Source: an uncultured Oceanobacter sp. (GTDB lineage: Bacteria; Pseudomonadota; Gammaproteobacteria; Pseudomonadales; Oceanobacteraceae). From it: DNA of 48,167 nt. The notes under the pieces are model-generated. The model did not search any database, was not told where the DNA came from, and saw only the letters and a program-made list of their open reading frames with translations. Made by a program: the position numbers and the translations under genes. Each line of letters begins with the position of its first letter. Within the stretch, counting starts at the first letter, position 1. The DNA is taken from the NCBI GenBank assembly GCA_913061185.1, contig CAJXTI010000027.1:1-48167 (forward strand). Direction: 5' to 3'. Below are positions 1 through 8,352 of this stretch, one piece after another.

Positions 1-58
1 GAAAAAGAGCATCTTACCGAAGCCGGTAGACATCAGGAATAAAATCAACAGCCTGCTA
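1..58 (-). repeat. Dispersed repeat, left copy (truncated by window edge)
   Basis: These 58 bases match the reverse complement of 48077-48134 at 54 of 58 positions; all four differences are transitions. The match begins at base 1, so the element probably continues beyond the window. No other copy was noticed inside. One frame of the reverse complement reads AVDFIPDVYWLR followed by a stop, a handy probe for other copies. Two copies exactly at the two ends suggest a contig broken at a multi-copy repeat. Confidence 0.75.
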
Positions 59-120
59 GGGCTGGTTCAATAACGTTAACACGTTACCGGTTGTCTGAAC
101 CGGCCCATGGAATTGCACTT

Positions 121-825
121 ATGATGATTACCCACGTAAAACTGCCTTGGCTGGAGGTATCCCAGGCGTTTGTCTGTTTCCAGTTATCGCGTCAGCTGCC
201 TCATAACGGTGTACGAACGGCTGATCGACTGATTATCGATCATACGCCGTCTACGGTTGCCGTCACGGCTAATGGTTTGTCTGTTCTCAAGTTGATCAAG
301 GCACGCAGCTGGCACGAGTACGTCAAAACCTTCTGGGCGCACAGTCGCCTGTTCAAGGAAGTGAAGGGCAACCGTTTGCTTACCCGGTTGGGTATTCATG
401 TGGCTGCTATTCATGAAATGGGTGTCGGGCTGTTACCGGGCCGTCGCTATCGTTATCTTGGCTACTACATCATGGATGACCTCGCCGCTGCGGGGGCGCT
501 GGAAGTCTTTGAGCTGTTCAAGTCTGGTGGTCTGGACAGTGCGCAGCGGATTAGCTGGCTGGATTCGATTCTGGATGATCTGCGTATTATGCGAGATGCC
601 GGTGTGGTGTTTTCGGATTGTCATTTGAAAAATGTCTTTGCGCATCCGCAAGGTAAAGTCACCTGGATAGACACCGGTGTTACTCGCTATTTTTGCCCCA
701 GAAGTCGAAAATTTGCTCGCAAGTTCAATTATTCAATACGCCGTTTTGCTGATTATCATGATGCTGAACTGCCACTGAGTCATGAAGAAAAACGCCGGAT
801 TCTGGCGCTACTGCTGCCGCAATAG
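121..825 (+). CDS. Predicted lipopolysaccharide-type (Kdo/heptose) kinase-like protein
   Basis: A 234-residue protein with the skeleton of a small protein-kinase-fold enzyme of the WaaP/WaaY/Kdo kinase kind. It has a candidate ATP-binding lysine in VLKLIKARSW, a helix-C-like glutamate in LFKEVKGNRLL, a catalytic-loop-like DCHLKN and a metal-binding-like WIDTG in place of DFG. Such kinases phosphorylate LPS core sugars at the inner membrane; the substrate here is inferred only from fold. The ATG at 121 was chosen (a second ATG follows at once); a TTG at 91 is in frame but has no ribosome site. The gene stands alone, with the repeat upstream and a hairpin downstream. Confidence 0.6.
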   Translation: MMITHVKLPWLEVSQAFVCFQLSRQLPHNGVRTADRLIIDHTPSTVAVTANGLSVLKLIKARSWHEYVKTFWAHSRLFKEVKGNRLLTRLGIHVAAIHEMGVGLLPGRRYRYLGYYIMDDLAAAGALEVFELFKSGGLDSAQRISWLDSILDDLRIMRDAGVVFSDCHLKNVFAHPQGKVTWIDTGVTRYFCPRSRKFARKFNYSIRRFADYHDAELPLSHEEKRRILALLLPQ

Positions 826-849
826 TACGACTTTCGGCCACTCCCATTC

Positions 850-890
850 GGGCCGTCTGGTCCTATAGTAGCGCTGGCCGCCGACGGCCC
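850..890. terminator. Stem-loop after the kinase gene
   Basis: An 8-bp perfect stem GGGCCGTC/GACGGCCC (850-857 and 883-890) encloses a 25-base loop. No T-run follows, so Rho-independent termination is uncertain. It may insulate the kinase gene from the operon starting at 953. Confidence 0.3.
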
Positions 891-952
891 TCCGATCTAA
901 CATAAAACCCCATAACGATAAATAACATCACTACATCACCACAGGTGGCGGT

Positions 953-1639
953 ATGCATTACCCCAGCCCTTCTCAGAATCCTTATCAGGTCTTTTTGCAC
1001 TGGCTGCTGTTACTCGGGCTGATGCTGTTTGCGGCCCTGCTGTTACTGGATCTGGGGGTGCTGAATACCATGCTGGCACAGGATGTAACCCGGATTACCG
1101 CAGTCACCCTGCTGGTGTTTGTGGTTGGCTGTGGCCATTGTGGCGTACGCAGCTGGGTACTGGCACGCGAATGTCTGGCGTTTGATCACCTGACGCCTGC
1201 TCATAAAGCACCGCAGTTGGCTTCCCTGACGCCGGAATGCTCGCTGGGCAGTCAATATTTACAGGGACTCGGCCCGGATCAACAAGAAAACGCGCTGGCG
1301 GCAGAAATCCTGGCGGAACGTCTGCGTGGTAGTCACCAGATTGGCTGGTTTGTTACCGGGGTACTGGTAAAACTCGGGCTGTTGGGCACCGTGGTCGGCT
1401 TTATTCTGATGCTGGGTTCTGTCTCGGGGCTGGAGAATCTGGATACCTCTGATATCAAGGAGCTGATGCAGCAAATGACGTCGGGCATGGGGGTGGCGAT
1501 GAATACCACGCTGGTCGGACTGGTTTGCAGCGTGCTGCTGGGTATGCAATATCTGCTGCTGGATCGGTGTGCTGACCGTTTGGTGGCCGACACCGTGGCA
1601 TTGGGCCAGATGCTTAACACCCGTTCCGGGTCGAGCTGA
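953..1639 (+). CDS. MotA/TolQ/ExbB-type proton channel family protein
   Basis: 228 residues with four hydrophobic segments at about 14-36, 47-64, 131-156 and 175-203. The third contains KLGLLGTVVGFILML and the fourth GMGVAMNTTLVGLVCSVLLG, the two most conserved helices of TolQ/ExbB/MotA proteins that line the proton path. It lacks the long cytoplasmic parts of MotA. AGGTGG precedes the ATG. The stop overlaps the next start by one base, and the neighbour has an ExbD-like single helix with an aspartate, so the two probably form a proton-motive-force-using inner-membrane complex. No tonB or tolA is nearby, so the partner is unknown; assigning it to Exb or Tol is not justified. Confidence 0.8.
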   Translation: MHYPSPSQNPYQVFLHWLLLLGLMLFAALLLLDLGVLNTMLAQDVTRITAVTLLVFVVGCGHCGVRSWVLARECLAFDHLTPAHKAPQLASLTPECSLGSQYLQGLGPDQQENALAAEILAERLRGSHQIGWFVTGVLVKLGLLGTVVGFILMLGSVSGLENLDTSDIKELMQQMTSGMGVAMNTTLVGLVCSVLLGMQYLLLDRCADRLVADTVALGQMLNTRSGSS

Positions 1640-2274
1640 TGGCGCTGTTTCGCCGTAATCCACACACTGAAATCGACCCCTTCACCGATTTGCTGTTTAA
1701 CGCTCTGTTAACGTTCACCTTTCTGTTTCTGATTGCGCTGGTGTTGCTGAACCCGCCCGCCAAAACCGGCATTGTGGATCCCAAGGCCGAGTTTCTGATT
1801 ACAGTCAGCTGGCCGGATGGCAATCCCAACGACATTGATATCTGGCTCTCCGGTCCGGATGGCAAGCAAGTCAGTTACAAGCAGCCGCAGGCTGGTTTGA
1901 TGCACCTGGACCGCGATGATCGCGGCATGATCAACGACGTTCAAACCGTCAACGGTGTGGAAATCAATAACCCGTTGAACCAGGAGGTGCTGACCATTCG
2001 CGGCCGACCCCCAGGGGAATACATTGTCAATCTGCACTACTTCAAAACGCAGCAAGCCGATACCTCAATGCCTCAGCCTGAGACAGAGGAGGTGCCCGTC
2101 ACTGTCTATCTGGCAGAAGTGAATCCGCGCATGAAAGTGCTGTTTTACAACACTAATGTGCTGGGCAAGGAAGGGGACGAGGTCACGGCCTTCCGCTTTA
2201 CCATCACGCCGGAAGGCAAGGTCACCAATATTAACCAGCTGCAAAAAAGTCTGGTTCGGGGAGAGGATAAATGA
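1639..2274 (+). CDS. ExbD/TolR-like anchored protein with YfaP/DUF2135-like periplasmic domain
   Basis: 211 residues. A short cytoplasmic tail is followed by one membrane helix (about 16-38) beginning DPFTDLLFNALLTF; Asp17 sits where ExbD and MotB carry their proton-binding aspartate. The rest is predicted periplasmic and beta-rich: residues about 54-140 contain ITVSWPDGNPNDIDIWLSGP, then DRDD and GEYIVNLHYF, reminiscent of YfaP/DUF2135 beta-sandwich proteins rather than of the ExbD/TolR C-terminal domain. The start overlaps the upstream stop (TGATG) and the stop overlaps the next start (ATGA), so the operon is translationally coupled. The channel-partner role is inferred from position and Asp17; the domain assignment is by eye. 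Confidence 0.6.
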   Translation: MALFRRNPHTEIDPFTDLLFNALLTFTFLFLIALVLLNPPAKTGIVDPKAEFLITVSWPDGNPNDIDIWLSGPDGKQVSYKQPQAGLMHLDRDDRGMINDVQTVNGVEINNPLNQEVLTIRGRPPGEYIVNLHYFKTQQADTSMPQPETEEVPVTVYLAEVNPRMKVLFYNTNVLGKEGDEVTAFRFTITPEGKVTNINQLQKSLVRGEDK

Positions 2275-2786
2275 CTGAAACCATGTTGCTACTGCTACTG
2301 GCCTACACCGCCCTGGTGGCCTTGCTGGTGCTGGCACTGATCAGCAGTCGCTGGCCGGTTGTTGCCAAACTGGTGCTGGTGGTACTGGCCAGTGGACTGT
2401 ACTGGGGCAGTTACCTGGGCTGGAAAGATACCCAGGGGTGGCCTGCCAGTGTCGAGCTGCCGGACAAGTTCCTGCTGCATTTTGCCGTGATTGAAGAACC
2501 GGATGACAGCAGCGGTGCGCCAGGGGCGATTTTTCTCTGGTTGACGGATTTATACGACGACCAACTGGCTGCGGAGCCGCGTGCCTATCGCTTGCCGTAT
2601 AACCAGGAGTTGCACGCCAGGGTCGAAAGTGCCATGCGCCGGGCCAAGGCGGGTAACCTGCAATTGGGACTGAAGGCGGGAGGCGATGATTTGCCCGAGG
2701 TCAAACGCTTCCGCAACCAGTTGGGAGACCGCCCGCTGGAGCTTGAATTTGTTCCGGTGCCGGATCCGTCGTTACCGGAAAAGTAG
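2271..2786 (+). CDS. Uncharacterised inner-membrane protein of the ExbB-like operon
   Basis: 171 residues. Two adjacent hydrophobic segments (about 5-23 and 27-45) are followed by a soluble region of mixed charge ending in PDPSLPEK. No family was recognised. The soluble part contains GAIFLWLTDL and KRFRNQLGDRPLELEFVPVP. Its start overlaps the stop of the ExbD-like gene by four bases (ATGA), implying coupled translation and a role in the same complex. Confidence 0.6.
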   Translation: MTETMLLLLLAYTALVALLVLALISSRWPVVAKLVLVVLASGLYWGSYLGWKDTQGWPASVELPDKFLLHFAVIEEPDDSSGAPGAIFLWLTDLYDDQLAAEPRAYRLPYNQELHARVESAMRRAKAGNLQLGLKAGGDDLPEVKRFRNQLGDRPLELEFVPVPDPSLPEK

Positions 2787-2795
2787 GAGCAGACT

Positions 2796-3566
2796 ATGAA
2801 CAATCAGTCGATGTATCGGTATCGGTATCGGTATCGGTATTTTCCTGGCCTGCTGCCGGTGCTTGCTGCGGTGCTGCTGTCGGGCTGTGGTCAGGCTCCG
2901 GCCGCAGATGATTATTTCCCCCTGGAGCCGGGTTTACGCTGGCAGTATCAGGTGACAGAAGACCGCACCGATGCCCGTGAGGTGCGTCGCTTTGACGTGG
3001 CCACCCGGCGTATTGATACTCCGGCCGAACTGGTCAGCCTGATCGGCGCTGCGCAAATGACGGTGCGCCACACCAGTGATGGCACCGATTATTATCTGCT
3101 GCGGAATATCAGCGGCACCTATCGGGTTGGCAAGCGTACTCTGATTGAAAAAGCCCCCCGGCTGGATACCGAACCCGTACTGGTGCTACCGCCAGCGGAT
3201 GAACTGGAGCAGGGCATTACCTGGAATCAGTCAACCCGACCGTATGTCATTCACAGCACCCAGAGCCACGTTGCCTGGAATCGGGGCAGCAATGAATTTG
3301 ATATGACCTACGAGCTGGCTGCAACCGGGCTGGAGTTATCCACTCCGGCGGGCGAATTTCACGATTGTGTGAGGGTGGAAGGCCGCGCCGTGATCGGATT
3401 GTACGCCGATCCCAGGCTGGGCTATCAAGAGGTCGAGATTGTGCAGTCGGAATGGTACGCACCCGGGGTGGGGCTGGTACGGCTGGTGCGAGAAGAACCG
3501 CTGGATCTGGCCATGTTCAAGGGCGGCACTCTGACGTTTGAGCTGATCGATTTCCAGCACCCTTGA
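2796..3566 (+). CDS. Predicted lipoprotein ending the ExbB-like operon
   Basis: 256 residues with a lipoprotein signal: hydrophobic stretch at about 17-29, lipobox LLSGC, predicted lipidated Cys31. The n-region is odd: four and a half TATCGG units encode alternating Tyr-Arg (YRYRYRYRY). The mature part starts with a low-complexity stretch and then a WQYQV motif, and ends with WYAPGVGLVRLVREEP, a pattern common in periplasmic lipoproteins of unknown function. AGGAG at 2787-2791 supports the ATG at 2796 over the one at 2811. It lies 9 bases after the preceding gene and is probably the operon's last gene, possibly an outer-membrane partner of the channel proteins. Confidence 0.65.
   Translation: MNNQSMYRYRYRYRYFPGLLPVLAAVLLSGCGQAPAADDYFPLEPGLRWQYQVTEDRTDAREVRRFDVATRRIDTPAELVSLIGAAQMTVRHTSDGTDYYLLRNISGTYRVGKRTLIEKAPRLDTEPVLVLPPADELEQGITWNQSTRPYVIHSTQSHVAWNRGSNEFDMTYELAATGLELSTPAGEFHDCVRVEGRAVIGLYADPRLGYQEVEIVQSEWYAPGVGLVRLVREEPLDLAMFKGGTLTFELIDFQHP
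2814..2840 (+). repeat. TATCGG hexanucleotide tandem repeat in a signal peptide
   Basis: Four complete TATCGG units plus a half unit, in frame, encode alternating Tyr and Arg ahead of the hydrophobic core. A six-base unit changes length without a frameshift, so copy-number variation would alter the n-region charge and not switch the gene off. Confidence 0.9.
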
Positions 3567-3615
3567 TAACACGGCTGACGGAGCAGATTGGACAACGCGG
3601 GGGGGAATCCGGGGC

Positions 3616-3645
3616 TTGTCATTAATGAGACAGTCGGTCTAATAT
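3616..3645 (+). promoter_or_regulatory. Putative acuR promoter with AcuR-type operator
   Basis: TTGTCA (3616-3621) and TAATAT (3640-3645), 18 bases apart, make a plausible sigma-70 promoter. The spacer holds the near-palindrome AGACAGTCGGTCT (3628-3640). Almost the same sequence lies before acuI at 4376-4388. The -10 element ends six bases before the acuR ATG, so the transcript could be leaderless. Autorepression by AcuR is inferred. Confidence 0.55.
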
Positions 3646-3651
3646 ATACGA

Positions 3652-4320
3652 ATGAATAAACCAACGACACCAACGCCCGCCGATATCACCGCCGCCGAGT
3701 CACCCCGTCGCCGCGGACGCCCGCCCAAAGATGGTCGCAGTGTCAGCGAGACCCGTGCATTACTGGTGCGTAGTGGCATAGATGTACTGACGGAGCAGGG
3801 CTTTGCGGCAACCGGTATCGACCAGGTACTGAAGCGGGTAGGTGTTCCGAAAGGGTCTTTTTACCACTTCTTTGCCAGTAAAGAGGCCTATGTTGCGGCG
3901 GTAGTAGCAAGTTATGGCCGCTATTTTGACAAGGTACTGGCGCGCAGCTTTCACGACAGCGAGCTGCCCGCACTGGTACAGATCGAACATTTTACCAATA
4001 GTGCGATGCGCTGGATGGAGCAGCACGACTACCGCAGTGGTTGTCTGGTTGGCAACCTGGGGCAGGAAGTGGGCCAGTTGCCGGAGAGCCTGCGCCAGCC
4101 GTTACAAGCCATCTTGGCTGGCTGGGAGCTGCAGCTGCAGCAGTGCCTGGAACAGGCACAGCAACAACGGATGATCGCTGTCAACGAAGACTGTGCAGTG
4201 TTGGCTAATATCTTTTGGGTTGGCTGGGAAGGTGCGGTGATGCGGGCGCGGCTGGAGCGCAGCACTCAACCGATGCGACGTTTTCGTGATTGGTTTCTGG
4301 CTTCTCTGACACGGGGGTAA
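3652..4320 (+). CDS. acuR: TetR-family repressor AcuR (acrylate response)
   Basis: 222 residues. After a basic Pro-rich start with RRRGRPP comes a TetR helix-turn-helix (about 30-75) containing GFAATGIDQVLKRVGVPKGSFYHFFASKE. The C-terminal half carries GCLVGNLGQEV, typical of the AcuR/NemR-like branch of TetR regulators. In AcuR the ligand is acrylate, and the protein represses genes for acrylate and DMSP metabolism. The next gene in the same direction encodes AcuI, the known AcuR target, and both have a shared palindrome upstream. No clear ribosome site precedes the ATG, fitting a leaderless message. The assignment rests on sequence motifs plus pairing with acuI. Confidence 0.75.
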   Translation: MNKPTTPTPADITAAESPRRRGRPPKDGRSVSETRALLVRSGIDVLTEQGFAATGIDQVLKRVGVPKGSFYHFFASKEAYVAAVVASYGRYFDKVLARSFHDSELPALVQIEHFTNSAMRWMEQHDYRSGCLVGNLGQEVGQLPESLRQPLQAILAGWELQLQQCLEQAQQQRMIAVNEDCAVLANIFWVGWEGAVMRARLERSTQPMRRFRDWFLASLTRG

Positions 4321-4375
4321 ATCAACCTTGGGTAACGCCAGGGTATAACAGCTGGGTGTTTTTCAAATTAATAAA

Positions 4376-4388
4376 AGACGATCGGTCT
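4376..4388. promoter_or_regulatory. Putative AcuR operator before acuI
   Basis: AGACGATCGGTCT is nearly palindromic and matches the site before acuR at 11 of 13 positions; both are followed by AAT. It lies in the 125-base gap between acuR and acuI, 57 bases before the acuI ATG, where a repressor could block an acuI-specific promoter. Confidence 0.55.
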
Positions 4389-4445
4389 AATTTGGCCGTG
4401 AGTGTCATAGATTCACAACACCGGCGTAGCCGGACGGAGGCTGTA

Positions 4446-5426
4446 ATGTTCAAGGCGATTCAGATTAACAAGGATGACAAGGGCTACCACGCCGAGTTGA
4501 CGCAACTGGAGGACGATACGTTACCAGAGGGCGATGTGACGGTACGGGTTCATTATTCTACCCTTAACTACAAGGATGGGCTGGCGATTACCGGCAAGGC
4601 CCCGGTTGTCCGCCGCTTTCCCATGGTGCCCGGTATTGATCTGGTCGGCACGGTCGAAGCCTGCAGCAGTGATGCCTTTGCGGTGGGTGACACGGTGTTG
4701 TTAAACGGCTTTGGTGTGGGTGAAGTGCATTGGGGCGGGCTGGCCCAGCGTGCGCGGCTGAACAGTGATTGGCTTATTCGATTGCCAGCAGGTCTGTCTG
4801 GCCGTGAGGCAATGTCGATAGGCACTGCAGGGTATACCGCCATGCTGTGTGTGCAGGCCTTGCAGCGTAACGGCGTGACGCCAGAGCAGGGCGATATTCT
4901 GGTCACCGGTGCCAATGGCGGTGTTGGCAGTTTTGCGATCGGCTTGTTGTCCCGTTTGGGCTACCGGGTGGTGGCGTCAACCGGACGCCCGAATGAAGTG
5001 GATTATCTGCAACAACTGGGTGCCGCCGAGATTGTCGATCGTCAGTTGTTATCCGGGCCGGGCAAACCGTTACAGCAGGAACGGTGGGCTGGGGCGGTGG
5101 ATTCGGTGGGGAGTCACACGTTGGCCAATGTGCTGGCGAGCACCCGTTATGGTGGCACCGTTGCCGCTTGTGGCCTGGCTCAGGGAGCCGATCTGGCCAC
5201 CACGGTGATGCCATTTATTCTGCGTGGTGTGACGCTGGCGGGAATAGACAGCGTGATGCGACCGAAAGCCGATCGGGTGTCTGCCTGGGATCAGCTGGCC
5301 GGGTTGGTGGATGAATCCATGCTGACGGGGATTGCTCATGAGATTGGTCTGGAGCACGTCATCGAAACGGCGACTGCACTGCTGGAAGGTAAAGTGCGTG
5401 GTCGAGTGGTGGTGACACTGGATTAA
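4446..5426 (+). CDS. acuI: AcuI-type NADPH-dependent acryloyl-CoA reductase
   Basis: 326 residues of the zinc-independent MDR family, YhdH/AcuI subgroup. These enzymes reduce acryloyl-CoA to propionyl-CoA with NADPH and so remove toxic acrylate, for example from DMSP cleavage. Visible: N-terminal catalytic domain with LNYKDGLAITGK and FPMVPGIDLVGTV, and a nucleotide-binding domain with VTGANGGVGSFAIGLL and a following VVASTGR typical of NADPH binding. The ATG at 4446 was chosen because CGGAGG lies just ahead and MFKAIQIN is the usual family start; the frame is open further upstream across the operator. It follows acuR in the same direction. Confidence 0.85.
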   Translation: MFKAIQINKDDKGYHAELTQLEDDTLPEGDVTVRVHYSTLNYKDGLAITGKAPVVRRFPMVPGIDLVGTVEACSSDAFAVGDTVLLNGFGVGEVHWGGLAQRARLNSDWLIRLPAGLSGREAMSIGTAGYTAMLCVQALQRNGVTPEQGDILVTGANGGVGSFAIGLLSRLGYRVVASTGRPNEVDYLQQLGAAEIVDRQLLSGPGKPLQQERWAGAVDSVGSHTLANVLASTRYGGTVAACGLAQGADLATTVMPFILRGVTLAGIDSVMRPKADRVSAWDQLAGLVDESMLTGIAHEIGLEHVIETATALLEGKVRGRVVVTLD

Positions 5427-5458
5427 TGGAAGAACCATTACAACCACAACCGTCATTT

Positions 5459-5502
5459 GGCACTGCAATCCGACTTGGCATTTGTGCCGGATTTGCAGTG
5501 CC
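5459..5502. terminator. Stem-loop between convergent acuI and chemoreceptor genes
   Basis: GGCACTGCAATCCG (5459-5472) pairs with CCGGATTTGCAGTGCC (5487-5502) with one bulge. A partial third copy, CCGGATTGCAG, follows. It lies between two convergent genes and probably acts as a bidirectional terminator, though no T-run follows. Confidence 0.5.
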
Positions 5503-5536
5503 GGATTGCAGTATCTGCTGGCGGTGAGGGTGTTGC

Positions 5537-7165
5537 TCAGACCTTGAATCCTGCGACCTGATGGTTAAGGCTGGCAGCTCTGGAGCGCAGGTCGCTGACC
5601 GAGTTGTTCACGGTATCAGAATTGCTTTTGCCCTGGGCACTGAGCGTTTTGGCACTCGACAGGTTGTGGTTGATGTCGGTGATAACCGACGTCTGTTCCT
5701 CGATCGCAGAGGCGACTTGCAGGATGTTGTCGCTGATATTCATCAGCGAGTCTGAAATGGTCTGGATATTTTCTTGTGAGCGGCTGGCATGAGTCACGGT
5801 TTGTTCGGCCTTGTGCTGGCTTTCATTCATGGCTCCTACCGCACGTTCGACACCGGCTCTCAGGCGTTCGATCATTTCATTGATATCGCCGGTCGACTGT
5901 TGGGTGCGGCTGGCCAGTGTACGTACCTCGTCGGCGACCACCGCGAAGCCCCGACCTTGTTCTCCGGCTCTGGCGGCCTCAATGGCGGCATTCAGTGCCA
6001 GTAAATTGGTTTGTTCGGCAATCCCCTTGATCACATCCAGTACCGAGGCAATATTGGTGGTTTCGGCTTCCAAAGCCCGGATTACTTCGCTGGAATCATC
6101 GACCCGTGATACCAGCGTGCGTAATTCGTCCATCGCCAGGCCAAATTCTTTGGCGACGGTTTTGGCGGTTCGATCGGATGCTTGTGCTTCTGCAGATACC
6201 TGCTGTGTATTGCTTGATACTTCCTGGATGGCCAGGCCCATTTGCTCATTCGCGGTGGCTACCATATCCATGGTGTGGCTATAGTCGTTACTGACCCGCT
6301 GGCTGACTTCGGCACTGCTGTGCAGCTGATCGGTGGTGTGCTGAATGCCACTGGCTTCATGACGGATATGGGTGATCATGCCCTTGAGGTTGTCGAGAAA
6401 GGCGTTGAAGTGGCGCGCCAGTTCGCCAATTTCATCCTTGCGGTTGCTGTCCAGGCGGGTATTCAGATCGCCCTGACCATTGGCCAGGGTTTGCAGTTCT
6501 CTGGCCATGCGATTAATCGGCGTGGTAATGGCTCTGGGGAAGAGTACGGAGAAACTACCGACAATCAGCACTGCCAATACCAGCATCAGCAGAATACGGT
6601 TGCGGGAGTCGATTCGATCCTGATCGCTTGAGGCATGCTCCGACAGGCTTTCCTGGGTAACGGACTCACCCAGTGCGTCCAGCAAAGCACGTATCCTGTT
6701 GAACTCATCGTGAAGTTTACCGGTGCTGATACTGGCAGCTGCGGCCGGAGAATGGCTATTGGCGCCAAGTTCATTCACAAAGCGGGTGCTTTTGTCTCGC
6801 CAGACGCCGAAGGTGCTGAGAAATGTGTCTGCCTGGTTATGGATTGAGGCAGACATATCCAATGCTTTGATCTTGCTGATACGGTCTGCTACCTGCTGTA
6901 AGTTGTCGGTGTGCTCTCTGACCAGTGCAGGGTTTTTCAGACCCAGTGCAAGACTGCGTTCAGCCAGTTGGGCCTGATACAAATCCCTGTCCGCATTCAG
7001 CACCAGGCTGATGCCGGGAAGGTATTCGGTGGAGATGTGACCGTATTCCTTGGCGAGACGCTCAAGAGTGGTGATCTGCATATAAGACAGTACCAGCATC
7101 AGTGCGCCGGTAAGCAAAATAGGTAGCAGTATTTTGGTGGTCAGGCCAAGGTTGGACCAGTTCAT
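5537..7165 (-). CDS. Methyl-accepting chemotaxis protein
   Basis: 542 residues. Membrane helix at about 11-30, a periplasmic helical bundle of roughly 155 residues (4HB-type), a second helix [18 protein letters not shown] at about 190-208, then HAMP and a long cytoplasmic coiled coil. The signalling tip has the conserved [21 protein letters not shown] and [15 protein letters not shown]. It would signal through CheA/CheW; the ligand cannot be told. The ATG at 7165 was chosen because GGAG precedes it and a membrane helix follows at once; the frame is open 20 codons further up. It lies 64 bases downstream of the oxygenase gene on the same strand. No CheA/CheW genes are present. Confidence 0.93.
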   Translation of the reverse strand: MNWSNLGLTTKILLPILLTGALMLVLSYMQITTLERLAKEYGHISTEYLPGISLVLNADRDLYQAQLAERSLALGLKNPALVREHTDNLQQVADRISKIKALDMSASIHNQADTFLSTFGVWRDKSTRFVNELGANSHSPAAAASISTGKLHDEFNRIRALLDALGESVTQESLSEHASSDQDRIDSRNRILLMLVLAVLIVGSFSVLFPRAITTPINRMARELQTLANGQGDLNTRLDSNRKDEIGELARHFNAFLDNLKGMITHIRHEASGIQHTTDQLHSSAEVSQRVSNDYSHTMDMVATANEQMGLAIQEVSSNTQQVSAEAQASDRTAKTVAKEFGLAMDELRTLVSRVDDSSEVIRALEAETTNIASVLDVIKGIAEQTNLLALNAAIEAARAGEQGRGFAVVADEVRTLASRTQQSTGDINEMIERLRAGVERAVGAMNESQHKAEQTVTHASRSQENIQTISDSLMNISDNILQVASAIEEQTSVITDINHNLSSAKTLSAQGKSNSDTVNNSVSDLRSRAASLNHQVAGFKV

Positions 7166-7229
7166 GGGCGATGCTCCGGTTATACAGTGTCTAGGTACCT
7201 GGAGTGTTATCGGCCGCATCTGCAATTAA

Positions 7230-8003
7230 TTAACGGGGAGGATCCACCCGATTACTGACACTGCTGTTGAGGCGGAACCAGCCTGCAATACTGTAGCGGT
7301 GCCGATTAGCCGCCAGTACTTCGTGAGGAAACTCTTCGCTTAAAAACGTGACCAGGGTGCCAAGTTGGGGCAGTAATCGGGACCTTACCGAGTCGCTTTC
7401 CTCGTCACTATAAATCAGCAGTTCGCCGCCATCGTCTGGTTGCCAGTCGGGGTTGAGATACAGCACGGTACTGAGAATACGGTTGGACTGGCCGCTAAAG
7501 GCATCTTTGTGTTTTTGATAGAAGTCGCCAGGCTGGTAATGGGCAAAATGGCACTCGTAGCTGAACAACCCCAGCAACAGTGTGCGATTGAGGTGTTGCT
7601 GTAGCTGCGCCATAAAGTCCAGCCAAGCTTTTTCGACCGGGTCTTGCGCTGTTAGCCAGCGAATCCGGTCGCGGCGAATCTGACGATTCAGTTGGTGTGC
7701 CTGCTCTCGACCAGTACCTGCGGGCTGTAATTTGTTTTGCTCTTCCAGACTCAGAACGTGGGTTCGGAGTTGATGCGACAGCTCAGACAGCGGCGTCAAT
7801 GGCAGCTGTAAATCGAATGGCTGACAGATAGCCAGGCCGTTACACAGCAGTTGCTCTTCGATATGGCGGAACAGAGGGGTATTCAACGGGGCTGGAGAAC
7901 TCGGTTGGTGCTGGTTTGCGGGGGGCGCAGATTCTGACTGCGTACCTTGATGAAGACCAACAAATTTTTCTTCTCGACAGGATTGTGATAATTCGCTTTT
8001 CAC
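7230..8003 (-). CDS. 2-oxoglutarate/Fe(II)-dependent oxygenase (PKHD/SM-20-like)
   Basis: About 257 residues. The C-terminal half has the double-stranded beta-helix signature: iron ligands in YQKHKDAF (HxD) and FPHEVL (distal His), and the 2-oxoglutarate arginine in HRYSIAGWFRL. Preceding blocks FSYECHFAHYQPGDF and TVLYLNPDWQPDDGGELLIY match prolyl-hydroxylase-like oxygenases. The substrate is unknown. The start is uncertain: a GTG at 8003 is used because it leaves room for promoters toward the divergent gene at 8072; a TTG at 8060 would leave only 11 bases between the two genes. The N-terminal 40 or so residues are low in complexity. Confidence 0.8.
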   Translation of the reverse strand: MKSELSQSCREEKFVGLHQGTQSESAPPANQHQPSSPAPLNTPLFRHIEEQLLCNGLAICQPFDLQLPLTPLSELSHQLRTHVLSLEEQNKLQPAGTGREQAHQLNRQIRRDRIRWLTAQDPVEKAWLDFMAQLQQHLNRTLLLGLFSYECHFAHYQPGDFYQKHKDAFSGQSNRILSTVLYLNPDWQPDDGGELLIYSDEESDSVRSRLLPQLGTLVTFLSEEFPHEVLAANRHRYSIAGWFRLNSSVSNRVDPPR

Positions 8004-8071
8004 TGAGGAATTCTCTGGATAAACAGCGCATTGAGTACGGTGTCCCGTGTTATGAACCAAAGGAGGTCAAT

Positions 8072-8245
8072 ATGCGCCCGTCTTTCCATGAATCTGAGAA
8101 TAATCACGATGATGAGGATCAGCCTCCGCGTCGCTTGCGTCATCGCAGTGAAGATTATGAACGTAAAAAACGTCGTGCCGAGGCGATTATTGAGCGGAGG
8201 AGGCTTGAGGATTTACTCGGTTTTGATATCGATTTTTCCGATTAG
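8072..8245 (+). CDS. Small charged PA3496-like protein
   Basis: 57 residues, strongly charged: an acidic start (ENNHDDEDQ), then a basic helix YERKKRRAEAIIERRRLEDLL and the tail GFDIDFSD. A perfect AGGAGG eight bases before the ATG makes it a convincing gene despite its size. Pattern and length recall the small PA3496-type proteins of Pseudomonas and relatives, annotated as putative envelope-integrity proteins; this match is from memory. Divergent from the oxygenase gene. Confidence 0.65.
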   Translation: MRPSFHESENNHDDEDQPPRRLRHRSEDYERKKRRAEAIIERRRLEDLLGFDIDFSD

Positions 8246-8352
8246 TCAGTAACTGCTCTCGAGTCTGTGAGGCATTTTTACTGCATTCATTGGCACCGGG
8301 TAGTGTTCCGGTGTCATCTGCTATTTTTCGATTTTTGCTTTCAGGATTTGCC

